From RGIG1918 sp045536045 (GTDB taxonomy: Bacteria > Cyanobacteriota > Vampirovibrionia > Gastranaerophilales > Gastranaerophilaceae), in contig JAZSMU010000086.1 of the NCBI GenBank assembly GCA_045536045.1, positions 1 to 11,920 of the forward strand: a DNA stretch of 11,920 bases. The letters run 5' to 3'. Each line of letters begins with the position of its first letter. The stretch's first letter is position 1. Made by a program: the position numbers and the translations under genes. Positions 5,911-11,585 of this stretch are shown here, one piece after another. The notes under the pieces are model-generated. The model was not told the origin of the DNA, made no database searches, and saw only the letters and a list, made by a program, of their open reading frames with translations.

Positions 5911-5940
5911 ATAGAAATTCTTAGAAATTGTTAGAAATTA
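5911..5940 (+). repeat. Three tandem 10-bp repeats in front of the HTH/coiled-coil gene
   Basis: Three consecutive units of (T/A)TAGAAATTN fill 5911-5940, directly before the ribosome-binding site AGGA (5942-5945). A 10-bp period puts each copy on the same face of the helix, as for cooperative protein binding. The repeats would also lie in the mRNA leader. Confidence 0.6.
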
Positions 5941-5951
5941 CAGGAAAAGAA

Positions 5952-6515
5952 ATGAAAAATTTAAAACTTACAATCGCAGAAGCACAAGAAATGCTACTTA
6001 TGAGCCAATCTTCAGTTTATTCTTGGATAGATAAAGGAAAATTGCAGTCAATCGATAGTCCTAATGGAAAATTAATTGTAATTTCAAGTGATGAAGCTAA
6101 TCAAATTAGAGATTTAAACTTGAAATCTAAGCGTAACAAGGCTTCTAAGTTTGCAGAAAATAAAAAAACAGTTTCTTCTCAAAAAGATTATGAAGAATTT
6201 GAAGAAGTAGAAATTTCTGGAATTTCTGAGAATTATCAAGCTGAAGAGCTTCCAAAATCTCTTACTGCTAAGCTTATTTCAGAGCTTAAAGAGTTGGCAT
6301 TAGAAGCTGGCAAGTATAAACAGCTGGAAATTATTAGAAATGAAGAGAAAGAAAATTCTAAATATTGGGAAGAAAAATATTTTGAACTTTCTGCTGAATT
6401 GAATCGTAAAAATGAAGAAATTTTAAACTACAAAATGAAAATTTCTGAGCTTGAAAAAAGGCTAGAAACGCTTGAAAACAAAGGGCTTTTTTCTGGCTTT
6501 TTCAAAAAGAAATAA
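5952..6515 (+). CDS. MerR/excisionase-type HTH protein with long coiled coil
   Basis: The product is a 187-residue DNA-binding protein on the opposite strand from nearly all other genes. The start is ATG 5952 (AGGA upstream); an earlier TTG at 5928 lies inside the tandem repeats. Residues 5-45 (LTIAEAQEMLLMSQSSVYSWIDKG followed by a beta wing) match the single-helix-turn-helix MerR/excisionase (HTH_17) fold. Residues 55-100 are a charged linker. Residues about 105-176 form a Glu/Lys-rich coiled coil, and the last ten residues (GLFSGFFKKK) are an aromatic-basic tail that could touch membrane or a partner. This architecture suits a repressor/copy-control protein, or a partition or anchoring factor for the circular genome. 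It diverges from rep across a 281-bp control region and likely binds there. It ends 1 bp before the convergent membrane-protein gene. Confidence 0.75.
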   Translation: MKNLKLTIAEAQEMLLMSQSSVYSWIDKGKLQSIDSPNGKLIVISSDEANQIRDLNLKSKRNKASKFAENKKTVSSQKDYEEFEEVEISGISENYQAEELPKSLTAKLISELKELALEAGKYKQLEIIRNEEKENSKYWEEKYFELSAELNRKNEEILNYKMKISELEKRLETLENKGLFSGFFKKK

Positions 6516-6516
6516 T

Positions 6517-6744
6517 TTATTTTTGAATTAAAATATCATAAATTTTATCAATTTTATTTTTCATTTCAGAAATTTCTTCTTTCATCTCATTTGCCGAAAA
6601 CATAGGCAAATAGCGTTTTTCCATTTCTTTTAAAATTTCTGTGTGCATTTTTTCTAGCTGTTCTGGAGTTGCAAAAAACTTGTTTTGCAAAAGAAAAATC
6701 AACAATATCAAAATGCATGGCGAAATTGCCAAAAATTCACTCAT
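6517..6744 (-). CDS. Small membrane-anchored coiled-coil protein (lysis candidate)
   Basis: The 75-residue protein starts at ATG 6744 behind a strong AAGGAGG and follows the large terminase by 10 bp. Residues about 5-20 (LAISPCILILLIFLL) form one membrane segment. The remaining 55 residues are charged and heptad-like (EQLEKMHTEILKEMEKR, EEISEMKNKIDKIYDIL). This is the shape of an inner-membrane spanin subunit, a small holin-associated protein, or a coiled-coil structural anchor. Lysis genes often sit beside terminase genes and no other lysis gene is evident, so it is the best lysis candidate, but no family signature is seen. No outer-membrane lipoprotein partner frame was found nested in it. 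Confidence 0.7.
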   Translation of the reverse strand: MSEFLAISPCILILLIFLLQNKFFATPEQLEKMHTEILKEMEKRYLPMFSANEMKEEISEMKNKIDKIYDILIQK

Positions 6745-6754
6745 ATTCCTCCTT

Positions 6755-8047
6755 TCAGACAATTGGAAAATAATATTCCACTAAATAACTTGCAGCATCA
6801 AATGGGTGTCCTAAAAATTTTTTATCTGCAGACATTTTAATTTGATGATATGTCGGCAAATCTATGATACAAGTGCCTTCACGGTATTTTAGGTTGTTGA
6901 TGTTGTATAGTAATTTTTTACATTTTGGGTCAATAAAAAGGCTTTTTTTGCCATTAAAATTGCAAACTTTTGCATTAAAAGCATGGATTCTATTTTTAAT
7001 TGGTGGGTTGAAGTTTCTTATATGAAATTCAACATTGCCAAAACCAGCTCCAGCTAAGGTTTTTCTGATAATGATGTAATTTGTCCATTCACTTTGTGGG
7101 CTTCTATTATCGCCAGAGGCGTCGCCATTTATGATGATTTTTCCTTTATGTTTTCCATATTTTTCTAAGAAAAATTTGCATGCTCCCTCTGTTGTGGTGT
7201 TTTCCAGTGCTATTTCATCAAAAAAATAGATATTATCATTAATAACATGAGCTAATTCCCAGCACATTGGGTCAACATTAAAGTCGCATGTAATGTGCAA
7301 ATCGGCGTTTTGAGAATAATTCAATTCCAGTAAATTCCTGGAATCAAAATTTTTTACAACAAGCCTGTCGTCATTGTCTGCAAACTCTCCCAAGACATTC
7401 ATTTTGTAATATTTTTCATCATAAGCATGCTTTAACTCTTCACAATATTCAGGAGGTAAAAAGCTGTTTTCCGTTGTGGGAGCTATAATAAAGCGATAAT
7501 TTTCTTTTTTGTTTTGAACAAAAGTTTTATAAATCCACCCACCCTTGTTTTCTGGGTTCGTGTGCCCAAAAATTCTATATTGAAAATTTTTCCAATTAGG
7601 CTGTTTTGCTTGTCGCATCCTGCCTAGAAGCATTTTGAAAGTTTCTTCTGGAACATCAGACATTTCTTCAATTTCTACAAAACCCAAATTCAAAGATTTT
7701 AGCCTATTTGGTTCATCAAAGTGCCGAAAAAGCACAACAGAGCCATTTTTAAACTGCAATTTTTGTTGTCCTTTGTTAAAAATAAAGTTTTTTCCTTCAA
7801 CAAAACCAAGCTTTTCTAAATGCTCAAAATAGCTAACAAGTGTCGTATCACGCACCAGAGAGTAAGTTTTTGCCCCTACAAGCCCTGTTATTTTTGGGTA
7901 TTTTAAACATAATAAAACACCCAAAAGCGAGCCAGCAAAGGTTTTTCCAGAGCCAAATCCTCCTTGATAAACACAAACATCAAGTTTGTGGTTGTGTGGA
8001 ATTTCTAAAAATTTTTTTTGACTTTTTAATAAAGTATATTTAAACAA
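6755..8047 (-). CDS. terL: Terminase large subunit (ATPase-nuclease DNA packaging motor)
   Basis: The 430-residue protein drives DNA into the procapsid through the portal and cuts it. The ATPase domain shows Walker A GGFGSGKT (29-36), Walker B FVEIEE (123-128, acidic pair E127/E128) and the coupling motif GHTNP (161-165). The RNase H-like nuclease domain has its three acidic residues in ITCDFN (D255), INGDASGD (D309) and HPFDAASY (D417). The set is complete and length is normal for the Terminase_3 type. Translation must begin at TTG 8047: GAGGA lies just upstream and there is no ATG before the Walker A motif. It follows portal by 11 bp and precedes the small membrane gene. The order small subunit-portal-large subunit differs from the usual small-large-portal. 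Confidence 0.95.
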   Translation of the reverse strand: MFKYTLLKSQKKFLEIPHNHKLDVCVYQGGFGSGKTFAGSLLGVLLCLKYPKITGLVGAKTYSLVRDTTLVSYFEHLEKLGFVEGKNFIFNKGQQKLQFKNGSVVLFRHFDEPNRLKSLNLGFVEIEEMSDVPEETFKMLLGRMRQAKQPNWKNFQYRIFGHTNPENKGGWIYKTFVQNKKENYRFIIAPTTENSFLPPEYCEELKHAYDEKYYKMNVLGEFADNDDRLVVKNFDSRNLLELNYSQNADLHITCDFNVDPMCWELAHVINDNIYFFDEIALENTTTEGACKFFLEKYGKHKGKIIINGDASGDNRSPQSEWTNYIIIRKTLAGAGFGNVEFHIRNFNPPIKNRIHAFNAKVCNFNGKKSLFIDPKCKKLLYNINNLKYREGTCIIDLPTYHQIKMSADKKFLGHPFDAASYLVEYYFPIV

Positions 8048-8058
8048 ATTTTCCTCAA

Positions 8059-9675
8059 TTATTCTTTAATATTCTCAAAAGCCTCATCAGACAAGAATTT
8101 TGCAACATTTTCTACCCCTAATTGAGATAAAGTAAATTTGAAACACTCTTTCCAGTTTATTTTGCTGGAAAATTCTGGAATTTTTGAGAATGAAACAATG
8201 CTTTCTGCAATTTCTTTATACTTGTATTTCCTCTCTATGCTTGCTTTTCGGTCTGAATATTTATATTTAAAATTCCCAGCTTTTACACTCTCATCAACAA
8301 GAATTTTCTTCTTTTCATCTTTTCCAGAAATTTCCAGAAAATATTCTTCGGAATTAAAATTAGAAATCGTTTGTGCAATTTTTTTAACCATTGGAAGAAT
8401 TATTTTTCTGTTAATTGAGTCTATAATCAAGTTAATTCGGGCATTTTGACCGTTTGCACTCTGCAACAATTCAGTTGCCGTGTGCCCTCTTTGACCAACT
8501 GCACCACCCATTGTGCGATAAATTCCCGTTGTATTTTCAATGCAATTTTTGAAATATTGAATAAAATCCCAGCCAGCAAGAGCAGGGCTAAAGTTAATAG
8601 GCACGGGCATTTGTGGCAAAAGTGATGAATCATATTCAATAATTTTCCCTGGTGCAACATCTTGAATACCCTTGAAAGAGCCTTTTGGTGCTAAATATGG
8701 AGGATTCATAATCAAAGAATAGGCGTCTAGTTGCTGATTTAAAATTTTTGAAGCAACATTATTCAAAGCCAAAACAGGCTTCAGAGGCGAAATTCCACGC
8801 TTTGTTTCTGGATTTTCAATTAAATTTGCATAAATAAACGGCGTTGTTATATAAGGATTTGGCTCAAAACGCAAGATATGAGTGCCTTTTGCAACAACAA
8901 TTAGCCAATTTTTCAAAAGAGTGCCGTCTTCTAGGCGAATATCGCCCCAATACTCCAAAAGCTCAACAAGCCCAGACTTAAAGCCCTCTATCTCCTCGCC
9001 GTCTTTGCTCGCCAAAACGCCCTCTAGAAGCTCATTTTCAATTTCTGGAGTTAAAAATTTGTGCTCCCTGAAGCTTTTTATCTCCCCTAATTCCAAATAT
9101 GTTCTATAAATTTTGGCACAACTTTCCCAATTATCGGCTCTGTTGTAGTCAAAAACGAAGTCTTGAGATTGCACACTTTTGATTTTTGGCCCGTCATAAA
9201 TAACATTTGTAACGACTTCAAAATCCCCCTGAAACTCACTCCATTTGCGTTTTTGCTCCGTTTTTGTTTCCCAGCCAACAAAAATTATGCTCTCCCCTGT
9301 GAGAATCAAATTTTCAACAATTTTTTCAATTTCTTCTCTTATGTTCATTTTTTCAAAATAGTCGCAAAGCATTGCTTTGTGGGCAATTGCAGCTTCTGCG
9401 TTTTCAAATTTTTCAGCCTCAACATCAAAAAGCCCCTCTGGGTGAGAATAAATGATATCAATTAGGTGTGCTTTCATTGTCTGGTGCTGTTCCCAAAGGT
9501 CGGGCAGGTCTAAATCGCTTGACCAGCTTGAAATATTTTCATTTGTGTTGCCAAAAGTCTTGTCTTGCAACACTTTTATCTCTTTAAGTTGCCCAGCTCT
9601 TTTTTCGTCTAATTTTTTAAAAGTTGTTTTAATTTGGTGTGCAAGTGCACTAAAATCAACGCTTTTGCTTGTCAT
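8059..9675 (-). CDS. Portal protein
   Basis: The 538-residue protein forms the dodecameric ring at the packaging vertex. The start ATG 9675 has AAGGAGAG upstream and lies 9 bp after the small terminase stop. Portal-like landmarks in order: a helical N-terminal region (1-125), GESIIFVGWE (128-136), the wing segment SQDFVFDYNRADNWE (170-184), PETKRGISPLKPVLALNN (289-306) with NPPYLAP (324-330) typical of P22/T7-type podovirus portals, then TTGIYRTMGG and RGHTATELLQSANGQ (382-410) leading into the long stem/crown helices. Size agrees with short-tailed-phage portals. It works with the terminase upstream and downstream and would dock the adaptor encoded across the contig join. Confidence 0.85.
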   Translation of the reverse strand: MTSKSVDFSALAHQIKTTFKKLDEKRAGQLKEIKVLQDKTFGNTNENISSWSSDLDLPDLWEQHQTMKAHLIDIIYSHPEGLFDVEAEKFENAEAAIAHKAMLCDYFEKMNIREEIEKIVENLILTGESIIFVGWETKTEQKRKWSEFQGDFEVVTNVIYDGPKIKSVQSQDFVFDYNRADNWESCAKIYRTYLELGEIKSFREHKFLTPEIENELLEGVLASKDGEEIEGFKSGLVELLEYWGDIRLEDGTLLKNWLIVVAKGTHILRFEPNPYITTPFIYANLIENPETKRGISPLKPVLALNNVASKILNQQLDAYSLIMNPPYLAPKGSFKGIQDVAPGKIIEYDSSLLPQMPVPINFSPALAGWDFIQYFKNCIENTTGIYRTMGGAVGQRGHTATELLQSANGQNARINLIIDSINRKIILPMVKKIAQTISNFNSEEYFLEISGKDEKKKILVDESVKAGNFKYKYSDRKASIERKYKYKEIAESIVSFSKIPEFSSKINWKECFKFTLSQLGVENVAKFLSDEAFENIKE

Positions 9676-9684
9676 ATTCTCTCC

Positions 9685-10188
9685 TTAAATTTTTTCACAA
9701 TTTACTCCAATAATGGCTGAAATGTCCTCTTGATGTGAGTTTTCGCCGTTTTCTTTCCCACGCTCCAGAAACTTCACTAAGCCCTCTAAAGCTCTCAGCA
9801 TGATAGTTGGGTCCTTTGGTGCCTTAAAAGCCCGAACAGGCTCATTCTGAGGGCTATTTTCATCTTCAAAATTTTCAATTTTTTCACCCTCATCAAAATT
9901 CCCTAAATCACTTGTAATTGAAGCTTTTTCAGCACTTTCGCCAGATGCCCAATCAATCAATTGAACAAATTTTTTAATAATAAAACTTTTTGGAATTTCA
10001 AGATGCTCAACTTTCTTCTCTATCAAGGTATTCAAGGCTTTTAGATATTTTTCTTTAGATAGAAAATATCTCCCTTGCTTCAGTGCAATTTTTTCGCTAT
10101 ATTCTGCAAAAATCGCACTCTGCTTGATGTTCAGCGTGTTTGCATACTCTTCCAAAAATTTTTTTTGTTGTTTCGTTAATTCACTCAT
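9685..10188 (-). CDS. terS: Terminase small subunit
   Basis: The 167-residue protein recognises packaging-initiation DNA and recruits the large subunit. Residues 4-65 have the Terminase_2 pattern: LTKQQKKFLEEY, then NIKQSAIFAEYS (helix-turn-helix), QGRYFLSKEKYLKAL and a helix ending EHLEIPKSFI. The acidic middle (about 95-115) and the helix PTIMLRALEGLVKFLERG (125-142) would serve oligomerisation and terminase binding. The start ATG 10188 has only a poor ribosome-binding site (AAGAAATATTAAGT upstream), in contrast to its neighbours, so its translation may be low or regulated by the structured region upstream. It heads the packaging module. Confidence 0.85.
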   Translation of the reverse strand: MSELTKQQKKFLEEYANTLNIKQSAIFAEYSEKIALKQGRYFLSKEKYLKALNTLIEKKVEHLEIPKSFIIKKFVQLIDWASGESAEKASITSDLGNFDEGEKIENFEDENSPQNEPVRAFKAPKDPTIMLRALEGLVKFLERGKENGENSHQEDISAIIGVNCEKI

Positions 10189-10230
10189 ACTTAATATTTC
10201 TTAATAACACTTTATTTTTTTGAATTATGT

Positions 10231-10239
10231 TGCTATAAT
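10231..10239 (+). promoter_or_regulatory. Extended -10 promoter upstream of the small terminase, facing away
   Basis: TGCTATAAT is a perfect extended -10 element (TGnTATAAT); the -35 region (TTTATT) is weak. Transcription would start near 10246 on the plus strand, opposite to the small terminase gene. The run TATAATAATTCT is shared exactly with the antisense-RNA promoter at 5746. Confidence 0.5.
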
Positions 10240-10245
10240 AATTCT

Positions 10246-10298
10246 GTTGTTAATGCTTCGGCTAGTAAAATCAAGGGGTTATGCCCCTTTTTCTTTTG
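10246..10298 (+). ncRNA. Putative short plus-strand RNA upstream of the small terminase gene
   Basis: A transcript of about 50 nt is predicted between the extended -10 at 10231-10239 and the terminator at 10273-10298. The layout copies that upstream of rep: TATAATAATTCT, a GTTGTTAATGCTTC-like start, then a terminator, placed in the leader of a minus-strand module. It could be an antisense or trans-acting RNA. No coding potential is seen. Confidence 0.4.
10273..10298 (+). terminator. Rho-independent terminator
   Basis: AAGGGG (10273-10278), loop TTATG, CCCCTT (10284-10289), then a T-rich tract TTTTCTTTT. The T-tract is on the plus-strand side, so it best ends the short RNA from 10246. On the minus strand only GATTTT follows, giving at most weak termination after the GNAT-like gene. 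Confidence 0.75.
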
Positions 10299-10312
10299 CA
10301 AATTTTCGGCTA

Positions 10313-11044
10313 TTATTGGCTTTCGGGCGTTTTTTCGCTTTCTTTTTTGAATTTTGCACGCCATTTTTCTTCAAAAAGTGCCCAAATTTCAACATTTTCG
10401 GGCTTGCCCCTGTTTATTGTTTCCCCTTTCAAAACTCCCTCGCAAATAAAGTCAAATCGCTTTAAAATGCCCTTTACATAAGGATTAGAGGCAAAAATTT
10501 CGCACTTAATTTTTTTCAAATTTTCTTTTTCAAAAAGCATGCTCAAAATCTCAGAAAGAATTTTTTTGCTTTTTAATCCCCAAAAATTCTTTTTCAAACA
10601 CCCTGCAAGCACTGCTGTGTGGGGCTTTTTGATGTATTCAATTTCATTTTTTGATGGATTTTTTACAGGATGAATTAAAGAAATTACATCATAAATGTAG
10701 AAAAATCCAGCAATTTCGCCATTTTCGGCTTCAATTACCCAAAAATTTCCATTAGATGAATAAATAATTTCAAAAATTCTAAGAGCAGTATAAAAGCCCT
10801 CAAATGCTTTTGTTTCCTTATTTTTCGGCTTTTTAAAGCCGTCAAACATTAATTTGTTATATTTAATTGCGAGGTTGATAATTTCTTTAATAACCTCATA
10901 GGGCAAGGCTTTTGCCCCTATAAAACCATTTGAAATATACCTTTGCAAAGCTTTTCTGTCGTCTTTGCCGTTAAGCTCTAAAAGCCCAGCAGAGCAAGCC
11001 TTTTCAGGTATTGAATTTATAATAATTCTTCTAAATTTAAACAT
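10313..11044 (-). CDS. GNAT-fold acetyltransferase-like protein
   Basis: The 243-residue product starts at ATG 11044 (AAGGA 8 bases upstream); 40 upstream in-frame codons lie in the divergent promoter and are excluded. Residues about 100-230 follow a GNAT core: beta hairpin FWVIEAENGEIAGFFYIYDV (101-120), strand TAVLAGCL, the acetyl-CoA loop and helix NFWGLKSKKILSEILSMLF (153-171), strand IKCEIFASN with N187, then helix VKGILKRFDFICEGVLKG (190-207), as in RimJ/RimL-type enzymes. The acetyl-CoA loop is degenerate: the usual R/Q-x-x-G-x-G/A is W-G-L-K-S-K, so activity is uncertain. GNAT-like proteins recur in short-tailed-phage structural regions (T7 gp13 has been described this way), so a virion role is possible, as is modification of a host protein. 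Residues 1-95 are unassigned. Confidence 0.7.
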   Translation of the reverse strand: MFKFRRIIINSIPEKACSAGLLELNGKDDRKALQRYISNGFIGAKALPYEVIKEIINLAIKYNKLMFDGFKKPKNKETKAFEGFYTALRIFEIIYSSNGNFWVIEAENGEIAGFFYIYDVISLIHPVKNPSKNEIEYIKKPHTAVLAGCLKKNFWGLKSKKILSEILSMLFEKENLKKIKCEIFASNPYVKGILKRFDFICEGVLKGETINRGKPENVEIWALFEEKWRAKFKKESEKTPESQ

Positions 11045-11045
11045 A

Positions 11046-11074
11046 TTGAAAATCCTTAAAAATTTGTATATAAT
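11046..11074 (+). promoter_or_regulatory. Near-consensus sigma-70 promoter of the membrane-protein gene
   Basis: TTGAAA (11046-11051), a 17-bp spacer and a perfect TATAAT (11069-11074), with a predicted start near 11081. It is the strongest promoter I can see in the genome and predicts constitutive expression. It covers the ribosome-binding region of the divergent GNAT-like gene, so use of one may interfere with the other. Confidence 0.8.
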
Positions 11075-11098
11075 TTTTTTAAATAAGTGAGGTAAAAT

Positions 11099-11572
11099 AT
11101 GCAAAACAAAGACTACGAGCCAATTTTGGAGCAATATAAAAACTATACATACTCTAAAGAACAATTTACGAACCGTTCTTTTTCTGCAAACCGTTACTAC
11201 ATGGGCGTTTGCATGGTTTTGTTGCTTGCAAGCTACATTTTAACAACCTTTACCCCAGCTTCCCTAAGCGTGCTTGTTGCAAGCTTTTTGGGCGTTTTGG
11301 TTTCTATAATGTGGTGGCTCAATGTTGATACTTACAACATTTTTATCAAAATTAAATATAAAAATGTTTTAGAATCGCTTGAAAAAGATTTGCCTAAAAG
11401 CCCTTACACAGACGAATTTGAGGCTTTTTCTGAAGTCAAAAACAAGAAATTTACTTTTGTTTTTGCAGATGTTCAGAAAACAGTTGCGTCGCTTATGTTT
11501 TTAGCTTTTTTGGTAACTTTAATTCTTCAAATAGTTAATTTTGTAAAATTTTATTTTCCTACAAAATTTTAG
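11099..11572 (+). CDS. Three-helix membrane protein, RipA-family-like (probable moron)
   Basis: The 157-residue protein begins at ATG 11099 with GAGG 7 bases upstream. Hydrophobic segments lie at about 34-51, 54-74 and 128-150, with a charged N-terminal tail and a cytoplasmic loop between the second and third. The block WWLNVDTYNIFIKIKYKNVLE followed by LEKDLPKSPYTDEF (about 72-106) resembles the conserved 'W-x-x-x-x-x-S-Y-R-x-L-N-x-x-K-F-K-V-I-x-x-L-E-x-x-L-P' of RipA octameric membrane proteins and, more distantly, SLATT-type effectors of bacterial defence systems. It is on the opposite strand to its neighbours, has its own strong promoter and a very short leader: the layout of a moron expressed independently of the lytic programme. 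Superinfection exclusion or host-fitness roles are inference. It ends 13 bp from the convergent adaptor gene. Confidence 0.8.
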   Translation: MQNKDYEPILEQYKNYTYSKEQFTNRSFSANRYYMGVCMVLLLASYILTTFTPASLSVLVASFLGVLVSIMWWLNVDTYNIFIKIKYKNVLESLEKDLPKSPYTDEFEAFSEVKNKKFTFVFADVQKTVASLMFLAFLVTLILQIVNFVKFYFPTKF

Positions 11573-11585
11573 CCAAAAGCCTTGC

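Noticed and set aside
11537..11568. Inverted repeat AATTTTGTA/TACAAAATT as a terminator of the membrane-protein gene
   Set aside because: It lies inside the coding sequence, is almost all A-T with a 14-base loop, and lacks a T-tract after the stem.
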